Source of the DNA: Bacillota bacterium
GTDB lineage: Bacteria; Bacillota; Bacilli; Paenibacillales; Paenibacillaceae
Assembly (NCBI GenBank): GCA_023460795.1
Contig: JAEWPC010000050.1
Span: forward strand, 1-35,455
DNA length: 35,455 nt
Direction: 5' to 3'
The notes beneath the pieces are model-generated. The model had not been told where the DNA came from. It worked only from the letters and a program-made list of their open reading frames with translations, and made no database searches. Shown piece by piece: positions 1-8,915 of the stretch (its first letter is position 1; the number at the start of each line of letters is the position of its first letter). Position numbers and translations under genes: made by a program.

Positions 1-362
1 CCGTTAACCTCGGCGACGTGAAGTTGCGCTATTACCTCACCAAAGACGGCAGCGCGAACCTGAGCTTCTGGTGCGACTACGCGCAAGTCGGCACGAGCGC
101 CGTCAGCGGCGCGTTCGCTACGATTAACCCGGCGACAACCGGAGCGGATACGTATTTGGAAATCTCGTTCGGTTCGGCGGCCGGATCGATCGCGGCGGGC
201 GGCCAGACGGGCGATATCCAAATTCGAATCGCCAAGTCCGATTGGTCGAACTTCAACGAAGCGAACGACTATTCGTTCGACGGCACGAAGTCGGCGTTCG
301 CGGACTGGAACAAAGTGACGGTATATCAGAACGGCACGCTTGCTTGGGGCGTAGAACCGTAA
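1..362 (+). CDS. C-terminal end of a secreted enzyme: CBM3 cellulose-binding module (5' truncated by the window)
   Basis: The frame is open from the first bases to a TAA at 360-362, so the gene starts outside the window. The visible residues are the C-terminal two thirds of a family 3 carbohydrate-binding module, with the typical KLRYYLTKDG, CDYAQVG, EISFGSAAG and WSNFNEANDYSF segments. CBM3 modules bind cellulose or chitin surfaces and usually end extracellular glycoside hydrolases of Paenibacillus. The catalytic part cannot be seen. The next gene, 55 bp downstream on the same strand, ends in a nearly identical module, so the pair probably acts together on plant cell wall polysaccharide. Family call is firm; enzyme identity is unknown. 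Confidence 0.9.
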   Translation, partial: VNLGDVKLRYYLTKDGSANLSFWCDYAQVGTSAVSGAFATINPATTGADTYLEISFGSAAGSIAAGGQTGDIQIRIAKSDWSNFNEANDYSFDGTKSAFADWNKVTVYQNGTLAWGVEP

Positions 363-371
363 AATCACGTG

Positions 372-398
372 ATCCCCGGGCTAATACGGCCCGGGGAT
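372..398 (+). terminator. Intergenic hairpin between the two CBM3 genes
   Basis: Perfect 10-bp inverted repeat: ATCCCCGGGC at 372-381, 7-nt loop, GCCCGGGGAT at 389-398. Only a short T stretch follows before the ribosome site of the next gene. It may be a leaky terminator or an mRNA-stabilising hairpin that separates expression of the two enzymes. Confidence 0.5.
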
Positions 399-417
399 TT
401 CGAAAGGAGAAGGCACA

Positions 418-3400
418 TTGAGAGCGTATGTCCAAAAGATGCGAATGGCTTTGTTAGTGCTTGCCGTAGTTGCCGCCTCTTTCTCCTTCAGTTCGCCGTC
501 GAAAGTTAACGCCGCGCCTGCAAGCGTTCCCTATCAGTTCAACAACGCGGCGATCGGAGGCGGCGGGTTTATTACCGGCATTGTATTCAATGAGAGCCAG
601 GCTAATTTAATCTATGCGCGTACCGATATCGGGGGCGCGTACCGCTGGGATCAGCCGACCGGCAGCTGGATTCCGTTGCTGGATTGGGCGGGCTGGAACA
701 ACTGGAATTATAACGGTGTCGTCAGCATCGCAACGGACCCGGTTCAGCCGAACAGGGTATATGCCGCTGTAGGGATGTACACGAACAGCTGGGATCCGAA
801 CAACGGCGCCATTCTTCGTTCCTCGGACCAGGGCAATACTTGGCAGGCGGCGCCGCTGCCGTTCAAGCTCGGCGGCAACATGCCTGGCCGCGGCATGGGC
901 GAGCGGCTGGCCATCGACCCGAACAACAATGCCGTTCTCTATTTCGGCGCGCCGAGCGGACAAGGTCTGTGGCGAAGTACCGACTATGGAGCGACTTGGT
1001 CGAAAGTGACAAGCTTTCCGAACGCGGGGACGTACATCCAAGAACCTTCCGATACAAACGGCTATCTCAGCGACATTCAGGGCGTCGTGTGGGTCGCGTT
1101 TGACAAAACCTCGTCCTCCTCGGGGCAAACGACGAAATCCATTTATGTCGGAGTCGCCGATAAAGCCAACCCCGTCTACCGCAGTACCGACGGAGGCGTA
1201 ACTTGGCAGGCGGTATCCGGAGCGCCGACCGGTTATATCCCGCATAAAGGTATTTTCGAGCCGGTCAACCGTATGCTCTATATCGCGACGAGCGATACCG
1301 GCGGGCCATATGACGGAGGGAAAGGCGACGTATGGAAGTATAACGCCGCCACCGGAGCGTGGACGCAAATCAGTCCAATCCCGTCAAGCAGTTCGGACGA
1401 TTATTTCGGGTACAGCGGCTTGACGATCGACAAGCAGCATCCGAACACGATCATGGTCGCAACGCAAGTTTCCTGGTGGCCGGACATCAACATGTTCCGC
1501 AGCACGGACGGCGGCGCGACATGGACCAAGGCTTGGGACTGGTCAAGTTACCCGAATCGCACCTTCCGCTATTCATTGGACATTACCGGCTATCCGTGGC
1601 TCACGTTCGGCGCCAATCCGCAGCCGCCGGAGACGACGCCGAAGCTCGGCTGGATGACGGAAGCGATGGCGATTGACCCTTTCAACTCGAACCGGTTAAT
1701 GTACGGCACCGGAGCGACGCTCTACGGCACGACCAATCTGACCGATTGGGACTCGGGTGCTCAAATGACGATTAAGCCCATGGTCAAAGGCCTCGAGGAG
1801 ACGGCGATCAAAGATCTCATCAGTCCGCCGTCCGGGGCATCTCTCATTAGCGCTCAGGGGGACGTCGGCGGATTCCGCCATACCGATCTGCAGACGCCGG
1901 CGATGATGTTCGTTTCACCGGTCTTTACTTCTTCCACGAGTCTCGATTACGCCGAGCTTAATCCTTCGGTGATCGTTCGCGCCGGCGACTTCACGGATTC
2001 CGACCGGCCGAACGATTCGCATGCGGCATTCTCTACAGACGGCGGAGTGAATTGGTTCCAGGGTACGGAACCTTCCGGAATCAATTCCGGGGGGACGATC
2101 GCGGCGGCCGCCGACGGCAGCCGGTTCGTGTGGGCGCCGGGCGATCCCGGGCAATCGATCGTCTACTCCGTAGGCTACGGCAATTCATGGACGGCATCCA
2201 CGGGCATTCCCGCGAACGCGACGGTCGAGTCCGACCGCGTGAACCCGATGAAGTTCTACGGACTGAAGGACGGCACGTTCTATGTCAGCACGAATGGCGG
2301 AGCGAGCTTTGCCGCCAAGGCGACGGGTTTGCCGACCGAATCGAACTACGGCGTGAAATTCCACCTCTTTCCAGGGCATGAAGGAGATATTTGGCTGACG
2401 GCAAAGACCGGCTTATATCGCTCGACCGATTCGGGAACGACCTTCGCGAAGGTTGCCGGGGTAGCTGAAGCGACTAATATCGGCTTCGGCAAAGCCGCCC
2501 CGGGACAATCATACCCGGCCTTGTACCTCGTAGGTACGATAGACGGAGCGCAAGGGTTGTTCCGCTCGGACGATGCAAGCGCAACTTGGGTCCGGATTAA
2601 TGACGACCAGCATCAATACGTCAACTGGGGCGAAGCCCTTACCGGCGATCCGCGAATCTACGGCCGCGTCTACGTCGGCACGAACGGCCGCGGAATCATC
2701 TACGGCGATCCTGCGGGAGGCGTGACGGTTCCCTCGGTTCCGACCGGCTTGACGGCTACGGCGGGCAATGCCCAAGTGGCGCTGAGCTGGACCGCATCGA
2801 GCGGTGCGACGAGCTATACGGTGAAGCGCGCAACGACGAGCGGCGGTCCGTACACGAACGTAGCGACGGGCGTGACGGCAACCGGCTACACGAACACCGG
2901 CCTGACGAACGGCACGGCATACTACTATGTGGTCAGCGCATCGAACAGCGCCGGAGAAAGCTCGAACTCCGCGCAAGCGAGCGCGACGCCGACGACGGGC
3001 ACGCAAGTACCCGCGGCTCCGGCGGGTTTGACGGCAACGGCAGGCAACGCGCAAGTCGCGCTTAGCTGGACGGCATCTTCCGGCGCGACGAGCTACACGG
3101 TGAAACGCGCGACGACGAGCGGCGGTCCGTACACGAACGTGGCGACGGGCGTGACGGCAACCAGCTACACGAACACGGGCTTGACGAACGGCACGACGTA
3201 CTACTACGCGGTGAGCGCATCGAATAGCGCGGGAGAAAGCTCGAATTCCGCGCAGGCGAGCGCGACGCCGACCGGAGGCACGGGTACGAGCGCGCTTGTC
3301 GCCCAGTATAAGCTGAATAACGCCAACGCGACCGACAATATGATCTACGCGACGTTCAACATCAAGAACACGGGTACGACGGCCGTTAACCTCGGCGACG

Positions 3401-3744
3401 TGAAGTTGCGCTATTACCTCACCAAAGACGGCAGCGCGAACCTGAGCTTCTGGTGCGACTACGCGCAAGTCGGCACGAGCGCCGTCAGCGGCTCCTTCGT
3501 CACGATCAACCCGGCGACAACCGGAGCGGATACGTATTTGGAAATCTCGTTCGGTTCGGCGGCCGGATCGATCGCGGCGGGAGGCCAGACGGGCGATATC
3601 CAAATCCGTATCGCCAAGTCGGACTGGTCGAACTTCAACGAAGCGAACGACTACTCGTTCGACGGCACGAAGTCGGCGTTCGCGGATTGGAACAAAGTAA
3701 CGGTGTATCAGAACGGCACGCTCGCATGGGGCATCGAGCCTTAA
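418..3744 (+). CDS. Secreted GH74 xyloglucanase with two FN3 domains and a C-terminal CBM3
   Basis: 1108 residues. A signal peptide spans about residues 1-33 (hydrophobic core LLVLAVVAA, cleavage near NAA-AP). Residues ~38-765 form the two-propeller GH74 fold, with repeated bacterial-neuraminidase-like motifs such as STDGGxTW. The two family catalytic aspartates are visible: D70 in the TDIGG motif and D482 in QGDVGG. FN3 domains lie at about 774-863 and 867-955, and CBM3 at 957-1108. GH74 enzymes hydrolyse the beta-1,4-glucan backbone of xyloglucan; this one should act outside the cell, with CBM3 holding it on cellulose. Start is TTG at 418, with an AAAGGAGAAGG ribosome site at 403-413. A strong terminator follows directly. 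Confidence 0.95.
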   Translation: MRAYVQKMRMALLVLAVVAASFSFSSPSKVNAAPASVPYQFNNAAIGGGGFITGIVFNESQANLIYARTDIGGAYRWDQPTGSWIPLLDWAGWNNWNYNGVVSIATDPVQPNRVYAAVGMYTNSWDPNNGAILRSSDQGNTWQAAPLPFKLGGNMPGRGMGERLAIDPNNNAVLYFGAPSGQGLWRSTDYGATWSKVTSFPNAGTYIQEPSDTNGYLSDIQGVVWVAFDKTSSSSGQTTKSIYVGVADKANPVYRSTDGGVTWQAVSGAPTGYIPHKGIFEPVNRMLYIATSDTGGPYDGGKGDVWKYNAATGAWTQISPIPSSSSDDYFGYSGLTIDKQHPNTIMVATQVSWWPDINMFRSTDGGATWTKAWDWSSYPNRTFRYSLDITGYPWLTFGANPQPPETTPKLGWMTEAMAIDPFNSNRLMYGTGATLYGTTNLTDWDSGAQMTIKPMVKGLEETAIKDLISPPSGASLISAQGDVGGFRHTDLQTPAMMFVSPVFTSSTSLDYAELNPSVIVRAGDFTDSDRPNDSHAAFSTDGGVNWFQGTEPSGINSGGTIAAAADGSRFVWAPGDPGQSIVYSVGYGNSWTASTGIPANATVESDRVNPMKFYGLKDGTFYVSTNGGASFAAKATGLPTESNYGVKFHLFPGHEGDIWLTAKTGLYRSTDSGTTFAKVAGVAEATNIGFGKAAPGQSYPALYLVGTIDGAQGLFRSDDASATWVRINDDQHQYVNWGEALTGDPRIYGRVYVGTNGRGIIYGDPAGGVTVPSVPTGLTATAGNAQVALSWTASSGATSYTVKRATTSGGPYTNVATGVTATGYTNTGLTNGTAYYYVVSASNSAGESSNSAQASATPTTGTQVPAAPAGLTATAGNAQVALSWTASSGATSYTVKRATTSGGPYTNVATGVTATSYTNTGLTNGTTYYYAVSASNSAGESSNSAQASATPTGGTGTSALVAQYKLNNANATDNMIYATFNIKNTGTTAVNLGDVKLRYYLTKDGSANLSFWCDYAQVGTSAVSGSFVTINPATTGADTYLEISFGSAAGSIAAGGQTGDIQIRIAKSDWSNFNEANDYSFDGTKSAFADWNKVTVYQNGTLAWGIEP
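2737..3282 (+). repeat. Tandem FN3-coding repeat inside the xyloglucanase gene
   Basis: Two direct copies with a 279-bp (93-residue) period, beginning near 2737 and 3016. Both encode GLTATAGNAQVALSWTASSG and following residues with only a few substitutions. They are linker/FN3 modules between catalytic domain and CBM3. Confidence 0.85.
3383..3744 (+). repeat. Second copy of the CBM3-coding segment found at 1-362
   Basis: Aligned by eye without gaps at an offset of 3382 bp, the two segments differ at about 20 of 362 positions (about 94% identical). The differences are mostly silent and cluster near residue GSFVT and at the last codons. Confidence 0.9.
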
Positions 3745-3754
3745 CCTAAATAAG

Positions 3755-3798
3755 CGGCGGTACGGATTCGCATTCCGTGCCGCCGTTTTACATTTTTT
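3755..3798 (+). terminator. Rho-independent terminator of the xyloglucanase gene
   Basis: 12-bp stem (3755-3766 with 3774-3785, one G-U pair), 7-nt loop, then TTTTACATTTTTT. Confidence 0.9.
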
Positions 3799-3969
3799 CC
3801 AGTATGTCACAATAGTGCTAAATGAGTCACCGGAGTAGATAGAGGGCCGGAGGCTGTCCGGGTACAATGGAAGTAGAAGACATGCCGCAGCGATACCCGA
3901 TCAGAACAAGCCTGGACCGGTTCCGCATACGTAAGGTATTTGTCTTATTTGCGTTGCGGGCCGTTAATA

Positions 3970-3975
3970 TATAAT
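3970..3975 (+). promoter_or_regulatory. Probable -10 element for the AraC-type regulator
   Basis: Perfect TATAAT at 3970-3975, 30 bp before the start codon. Only weak -35 candidates (TTTGCG with 16-bp or TTGCGT with 15-bp spacing) are visible, so activation by a regulator is possible. Confidence 0.45.
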
Positions 3976-4005
3976 CACTCATCCCATTCGTAAAGGAGAG
4001 AATTA

Positions 4006-4761
4006 ATGAGCGATTCACGACCAGAAGACTGTTGGATGCTGCCCATTCGAATTTCGGTTCAGAGATGGTCTATTCCATTGTCGGAACAGGATCGGAACTT
4101 ACTGGAGTATGCCTTGTACAACGCTTCTGATGAGCTCCTGCGCCACCCGCTGCCGGGAGCAACCGTACGAATCCGGTACGGTACCGCGGTGCTATTGTTC
4201 GATTTGCCCGCGAAGGTTCAGATTCTTTCCGGGATCGAGCATCGCTGCAGACTGCTGCGCCGGATCGCGAAGGCGCATTTCTACGCCGAATTGCAGATCG
4301 TAATCGGCGATACGGTCCCGATGCGCCAGCTTCCGGCGGAAAGTCGCGATGTCGCGCATTCGGCCGGCAACGCGGAAGTCGGATCGCCGGACGATAACGA
4401 TCTGTCAAGGTTCATGCGACAGGCGCGGGATTCGGACGATGCAAGCCTGCAACGGATATTAAGCTACGTGGACGAGAATTTGGCTGAGCACCTGACCCGA
4501 GAGGATATCGCGCATAAGGTCCATTTTCACCCCGCGTATTTGTCTCGATATTTCCGTAAAAAAACGGGTTTGTCGCTGTCCGAATATATTATGCTGAAAA
4601 GGATCTCGTACGCCAAGGAGCTGCTGTCGGGCTCGGAAATGAAAGTCAGCCACATCATGAGCTATCTAGGCTACGACAACTTATCGCATTTTACCAGAAC
4701 CTTTAAGAGAATGACGGGCTGCACGCCGCAGCAGTATCGCAGAAACAAGCCTCTCCATTAA
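4006..4761 (+). CDS. AraC-family transcriptional regulator without receiver domain
   Basis: 251 residues. The last ~100 residues are a clear AraC double helix-turn-helix: LTREDIAHKVHFHPAYLSRY for the first helix pair, ISYAKELL linker, and VSHIMSYLGYDNLSHFTRTF for the second, ending TPQQYRR. Residues ~10-110 resemble the middle (linker) domain of YesN-type response regulators (RISVQRWSIPLSEQDRNLL), but the phospho-acceptor receiver domain that normally precedes it is absent and is not encoded upstream. ATG at 4006 follows AAAGGAGAG. YesN-type regulators often control sugar uptake and polysaccharide degradation genes in Paenibacillus, so the flanking xyloglucanase is a plausible but unproven target. 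Confidence 0.88.
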   Translation: MSDSRPEDCWMLPIRISVQRWSIPLSEQDRNLLEYALYNASDELLRHPLPGATVRIRYGTAVLLFDLPAKVQILSGIEHRCRLLRRIAKAHFYAELQIVIGDTVPMRQLPAESRDVAHSAGNAEVGSPDDNDLSRFMRQARDSDDASLQRILSYVDENLAEHLTREDIAHKVHFHPAYLSRYFRKKTGLSLSEYIMLKRISYAKELLSGSEMKVSHIMSYLGYDNLSHFTRTFKRMTGCTPQQYRRNKPLH

Positions 4762-4766
4762 ACGAA

Positions 4767-4800
4767 GAAGCACCCTTGCCGCAGCGGCGTAGGGTGCTTC
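4767..4800 (+). terminator. Hairpin between convergent AraC and glycosyltransferase genes
   Basis: Perfect 10-bp arms GAAGCACCCT (4767-4776) and AGGGTGCTTC (4791-4800). It lies between two convergent stop codons and probably serves both strands; T tracts are weak on each side. Confidence 0.7.
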
Positions 4801-4803
4801 TCT

Positions 4804-5919
4804 CTATTCCATGAGTGCCAATAGCGCTTCCGAGCACTTGGCCGGATGATATTCCGCGTTGCGCAGAGCGAGCAGCGTGTCTCGATGCTGATCGGCCGCG
4901 TACGGCTCCTGTATGAGCCGCAGCCAACGATCGATCGTCTCCGTCGACGTCATTAGCTCGCCGAAGCCATGGGTGACGAAGTAATCCGCGTTCTCTTCCT
5001 CTTGGCCGGGTATCGGCTCGTAGAAGAGCATCGGAATGCCCTTGGCCATGCCCTCGGTGCACGTCATCCCGCCTGGCTTCGTCACGAGCAGGTCTGAGAC
5101 GTCCATGAGCTTGCTGACTTCCTTCGTAAAGCCGAGCACATGTACGTTCGGGTGCTGGAACAACGGATTGGCCAGCAGCTTCTCTCGTGACTTCTGATTG
5201 TTGCCGAGGCACAGGATGATTTGTACTTTGTCGGCTTTGCTCGCGATATACTCTACCAGATTGTCGCCGTACAGCAGCCCCCATCCGCCGCCCATGATCA
5301 GCACGGTAGGCATGTCCTTCAGCTTGAATTGCGCCAGGATGTCCGCACGGTCGTGCGGATGCCAGAAGTTCGGGTGAACGGGAATACCGGTTACTTCGAT
5401 GCTGGATGCCGGAATCCCGCGCGCGATGAGTTTGTTGCGCACGGTAGGCGTGCTGACGAGATACGCGTTCACTTCGGGATTCGTCCAAGTCGCGTGGGCG
5501 TCGTAATCTGTAATGAGCGTATACAAAGGCACATCTAGTCCCAATCGTTTCAAACGGCTGACGACAGCGTTCGGGAACGGATGGGTACAGACGATAGAAT
5601 CCGGTTTCAATTGACGGAGCACGTCCGATACATGGTTGTAGAATAGTCGGTGCAGCGCGAATTGCTTAATCTTATTCAACGATTTATGGTAATGGCTGCG
5701 ATAGATCTTGCCGACGAGCTTGGGCTGATTACTTACGGTTTTGCGGTAGGCGGACAAGATCAACGGCCCGATGATCGGATTCAAAAACGTGCCGAGTTCG
5801 ATGACTCTCGTCTGAATCTTGGGCGAAAGCTGTCTTAATCCGACAGCGAGCGCATATGCGGCTTGCGTATGTCCGGTACCGAAACCTTCGGAAAGCAGCA
5901 GAACTCTTTTTTTGCGCAT
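4804..5919 (-). CDS. UgtP/MGDG synthase-like diacylglycerol glycosyltransferase (GT28)
   Basis: 371 residues from the chosen ATG. N-terminal half matches the MGDG-synthase-type domain (LLLSEGFGTGHTQAA, then FLNPIIGPLILSAYR, VCTHPFP, TDYDAH). The C-terminal half is the GT28 nucleotide-sugar domain with GGGWG and TKPGGMTCTEGMAKGIPML followed by EPIPGQEEEN. In Bacillus, UgtP uses UDP-glucose to make glucosyl-diacylglycerols, membrane lipids and the lipoteichoic acid anchor. It would act at the inner face of the membrane. A TTG at 5928 also opens the frame, but the GTGGGGGA ribosome site (5930-5937, minus strand) sits against it and fits the ATG at 5919 better. GalU, encoded further along, could supply UDP-glucose. 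Substrate specificity is inferred from the family. Confidence 0.88.
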   Translation of the reverse strand: MRKKRVLLLSEGFGTGHTQAAYALAVGLRQLSPKIQTRVIELGTFLNPIIGPLILSAYRKTVSNQPKLVGKIYRSHYHKSLNKIKQFALHRLFYNHVSDVLRQLKPDSIVCTHPFPNAVVSRLKRLGLDVPLYTLITDYDAHATWTNPEVNAYLVSTPTVRNKLIARGIPASSIEVTGIPVHPNFWHPHDRADILAQFKLKDMPTVLIMGGGWGLLYGDNLVEYIASKADKVQIILCLGNNQKSREKLLANPLFQHPNVHVLGFTKEVSKLMDVSDLLVTKPGGMTCTEGMAKGIPMLFYEPIPGQEEENADYFVTHGFGELMTSTETIDRWLRLIQEPYAADQHRDTLLALRNAEYHPAKCSEALLALME

Positions 5920-6078
5920 TAGAGACAATCCCCCACTTTACCTACTACCATATTACGCTTTAGGAAGCCTTCGAACAAGTCCGGAAGCGTTCATAACGAG
6001 CATAAATTCGTGGAAGTTTTTCTTTTGGAGTTCCGTTAAGTACAATGGGAGTAAGATGACAGGAGGGTGGATGCGCCA

Positions 6079-6459
6079 ATGGAAAAAGGCGAAGAGATGC
6101 CGGAAATCGTAAGAGTGAGCCATAAAACGGGAGAATACCTAGGCGAAATCGTCGAGCGCGACGAAAGGAGAGCGCTCGTGCGAATATTGGCGGTTCTTAA
6201 GCACCCTACGCAAGGGGATCTGCATCATCCGTACGATCCGGACGTTCCTCTCTTTCACGAGAGGCGCGCACTATCGTATACGGAGAAAGTATGGGTCCCT
6301 CGTCAAGGCATCGAGCCCTATCGCGGAGAGGTGCCGGACTATCGAGAGTCCTTGAACCGGGCGCTCGGAGAGGAACTGAATCAGATGGAAAGGCTGGCTC
6401 GTTGGTCTTCCCGCTGCGCGGAGAACCTTGAAACCTTACGCAAGGATTATGGGTATTAA
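6079..6459 (+). CDS. kapB: KapB, kinase-associated protein B (sporulation phosphorelay accessory)
   Basis: 126 residues, the usual size of KapB. Recognised by the conserved core VLAVLKHPTQGDLHHP, the FHERRALSYTEK segment, VPDYRESLNRAL, and a C-terminal ETLRKDYGY. In B. subtilis KapB is needed for KinB-dependent input to Spo0A. AGGAGG at 6061-6066 abuts a GTG at 6067 (no spacing), so the in-frame ATG at 6079, 12 bp away, is preferred; an ATG at 6071 is out of frame. The gene is divergent from the glycosyltransferase. Upstream TACAAT at 6041-6046 could be a -10 element. Function transferred from the Bacillus family. Confidence 0.85.
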   Translation: MEKGEEMPEIVRVSHKTGEYLGEIVERDERRALVRILAVLKHPTQGDLHHPYDPDVPLFHERRALSYTEKVWVPRQGIEPYRGEVPDYRESLNRALGEELNQMERLARWSSRCAENLETLRKDYGY

Positions 6460-6465
6460 GTCGCG

Positions 6466-6491
6466 TTTAGCGCGGGGCGAAGGCTAAATTT
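6466..6491 (+). terminator. Weak hairpin after kapB
   Basis: TTTAGC (6466-6471) pairs with GCTAAA (6483-6488), followed by TTT. The stem is short and the loop large; it could be a weak terminator. Confidence 0.3.
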
Positions 6492-6580
6492 GCCATATTA
6501 TCTTCAGGAACCGTCCTCGCATGCCGTTATATAAAGGTAGAAGTTAATTACAGAAATTCTGCCTATGATGGAGGACTATC

Positions 6581-8824
6581 TTGCATATGAACATGAGAAC
6601 TGCAGCAGCGGGAAGGCAAACATGGACTTGGCGGTTGTGCGCGGCGATCATCGCCATCGCGCTTACGGTCGTTCCATGGTCCAGCGTCAGCGCCGCCGAA
6701 GAGACGGTGCTTGGCGTAGAGCTGGATTCCGTCAACGAACCGGTCACGTTAATCGTAGAAGGCGACACTATTTCGCTTAAAGCAAAGGCGACCGTATCCA
6801 CCACGTCCAATAAGAAGGACGTAACGGATAGCGCGACTTGGACTTCGTCGTCCTCTCTTATTAAAGTAAACAAAGGCGTGATCTCCGCGACGGGGGAAGT
6901 GTCGTCCGCGACGATTACCGTCAAGTATTTGGGTTTTACTGACGAAATTAATGTCAAATCGGTTTATCAATATAAGGAAGTCAAGCTTGTGCTGGAGGGC
7001 GCGGACGCGCCCGCGACGAAGACCGTGCTGCTGAGCGACACGTTGAACCTGAAGGCGTCCGGAATCAGGGAAGACAACTCCGCGACGGAAGATTTGACGG
7101 AGGCGGCGACATGGACGTCTTCCAACACGGCGGTCGCGACCGTCGACGACGGCAAGGTCACTCTGGTAAGCGCGGGAACCGCGACGATTACCGCGAAGCG
7201 ACTGGGGCGCTCGGACACGATCGCGTTGACCGTCGAATCGCCTTACTCGGCGATCAAGATTAGTTCGACGACGTCAATCGACGGTCCGATCGAGATGTTC
7301 GTCGGCGACGGTACTCGGACGCTGATCGCCAAGGCCGTGTTGAAGTCGACCGGTTCGGAGGATACGATTACGAACGACGCGACGTGGACGTCGAGCAACG
7401 GCAACATCGTCAAAGTCGATAAAGGCATCGTCACCGCCGTCGGAGCGGGCACGGCGACCGTCACCGCGAAGCGGTACGGCGTCTCCGAGTCGGTCACGTT
7501 CCACGTACGGACGGAGTACGAGGCGATGAAGCTGCTGCCCGAGAGCCCGATCGTGTTCACGCTGTACGGAGCGGGCGTCGATCTGGAAGCGACCGTCGTG
7601 AGAGGGACGAGAGATTCCATCGACGTAACGTCGATCGCCGAATGGAAGACGACGGATTCTTTCGTCGCTTCGATCGTGAAAGAGAACGGCAAAGTAACAG
7701 TCGTGCCGAGAAGCGTAGGAACGACTAAGGTATCGGTTACTTACAAAGGGCTGACGAAGGAGCTGGCGGTTACCGTCTATCCGAGCATCGTCAAGGTAGA
7801 TATCGCTAAAGAGCAACTGGACGTCTTTCTGGAGGATACGGCAACTTTGCCTGCGGTAACGGGCGAAACGGCGGCCGGAAGCTCGCAGGATATTAGCAAG
7901 CTCGTCCAGTGGACATCGTCGGACAGCTCGATCGTGGCGATCGAGGACGGCAAATGGAAAGCGCTCAAGACGGGCACGGCGACGCTGACCGCGACGGTCG
8001 AGAACGAGCGGGGAGTCCCTAGCGCGGTCAAGACCGATACGGTCACGGTCAACGTGCACAACAAAGTGCTTACGCTGGAGTCGGATATTACCGCAATAAG
8101 CGTCGTGACGGGCAAGGAAGCCGATCTGCCTCCGGTCAAGATCATTTACGAGAACGGCGACGAGGCCGTGATAACCGACAAAGTGACCTGGAAAGCTTCC
8201 AGCGCGAATCTTCTCGTAAAAGCGCCGAAGGTTAAAGGCTTGAAAGCATCTACGGTAACGCTAACGGGTACCTACTTAAGCAAGTCGATTTCCTTCAAGG
8301 TGACGATCGAGGAAGAGTTCACGAAGTTCCAAATTACTCCGACCGGCAGCCTGCAGTTGACTTTGAAAAAGTCGCAATCGATTAAAGTTACCGGCATTAC
8401 GAAGAGCGGGAAGAGCGTATCTCTCGCCTCGAGGTTGGATTGGGTATCGTCCGCACCGGATCTCGTACTGATTAATAAATCTTCCATCAAAGGGGTGGAA
8501 GAAGGCAGCGGCAAGCTAACGGCCGTCATTCAAGGCAAGACGTTGGAAATCCCTTTCACCGTTACCGCTAAGCTGACGAAGCTCACCGCCTCCGACAAGT
8601 CGATCAAGCAAGTCGCGATCGGTACGGTCGAGACGGTCAAGCTGACGGCGGACTTCGAGAACGGCAAGTCGCAAGACGTATCGGCAGAGGCAAAATGGAC
8701 GACCTCGAACGCCAGAGTCGCGACCGTAACGAATGGCGTCATCAAATTCGTGGGCAAAGGATCCGCTTCGATCAAGGCGACCTACGGCGGCAAAACCGTG
8801 ACCGTATCCGTCTCCGCGAAATAA
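6581..8824 (+). CDS. Secreted protein of eight bacterial Ig-like (BIG2) repeats
   Basis: 747 residues. Signal peptide ~1-39 (CAAIIAIALTVV core, VSA-AEE cleavage). The rest is eight ~85-residue Ig-like BIG2 units, each with a TWTSSN/KWTTSN strand followed by V-x-x-G and G-x-x-x-I-T-A-x-Y/R-x-G. They are recognisable near nucleotides 6835, 7117, 7381, 7639, 7909, 8188, 8440 and 8695. No catalytic domain, S-layer homology domain, LPXTG or transmembrane anchor is visible, so it is either released or held by non-covalent contacts. BIG2 repeats are generally adhesion or spacer modules. Start is TTG at 6581 with GGAGG 6 bp away; ATG at 6587 is possible. Specific function unknown. Confidence 0.85.
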   Translation: MHMNMRTAAAGRQTWTWRLCAAIIAIALTVVPWSSVSAAEETVLGVELDSVNEPVTLIVEGDTISLKAKATVSTTSNKKDVTDSATWTSSSSLIKVNKGVISATGEVSSATITVKYLGFTDEINVKSVYQYKEVKLVLEGADAPATKTVLLSDTLNLKASGIREDNSATEDLTEAATWTSSNTAVATVDDGKVTLVSAGTATITAKRLGRSDTIALTVESPYSAIKISSTTSIDGPIEMFVGDGTRTLIAKAVLKSTGSEDTITNDATWTSSNGNIVKVDKGIVTAVGAGTATVTAKRYGVSESVTFHVRTEYEAMKLLPESPIVFTLYGAGVDLEATVVRGTRDSIDVTSIAEWKTTDSFVASIVKENGKVTVVPRSVGTTKVSVTYKGLTKELAVTVYPSIVKVDIAKEQLDVFLEDTATLPAVTGETAAGSSQDISKLVQWTSSDSSIVAIEDGKWKALKTGTATLTATVENERGVPSAVKTDTVTVNVHNKVLTLESDITAISVVTGKEADLPPVKIIYENGDEAVITDKVTWKASSANLLVKAPKVKGLKASTVTLTGTYLSKSISFKVTIEEEFTKFQITPTGSLQLTLKKSQSIKVTGITKSGKSVSLASRLDWVSSAPDLVLINKSSIKGVEEGSGKLTAVIQGKTLEIPFTVTAKLTKLTASDKSIKQVAIGTVETVKLTADFENGKSQDVSAEAKWTTSNARVATVTNGVIKFVGKGSASIKATYGGKTVTVSVSAK

Positions 8825-8831
8825 CCGATAG

Positions 8832-8878
8832 GAAAAAAGTTAACGCCTCCGGGCCGCGAAAGCGGCATCGGAGGCGTT
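8832..8878 (-). terminator. Terminator between convergent BIG2 and SGNH esterase genes
   Basis: Outer arms AACGCCTCCG (8842-8851) and CGGAGGCGTT (8869-8878), inner GCCGC/GCGGC with a GAAA tetraloop. On the minus strand the hairpin is followed by six T (AAAAAA at 8833-8838 on plus), so it mainly serves the esterase gene; it may stop the BIG2 transcript as well. Confidence 0.85.
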
Positions 8879-8915
8879 GTTGCGTATCGTATAAGTTCCC
8901 GAAGGTAATGTTAGG

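Noticed and set aside
2509..3867. Long minus-strand open frame opposite the FN3/CBM3 part of the xyloglucanase
   Set aside because: Arg/Ala-rich repetitive translation produced by the repeats on the opposite strand; no ribosome site.
6071..6112. ATG at 6071 close to AGGAGG before kapB
   Set aside because: Out of frame with kapB and stops after 14 codons.
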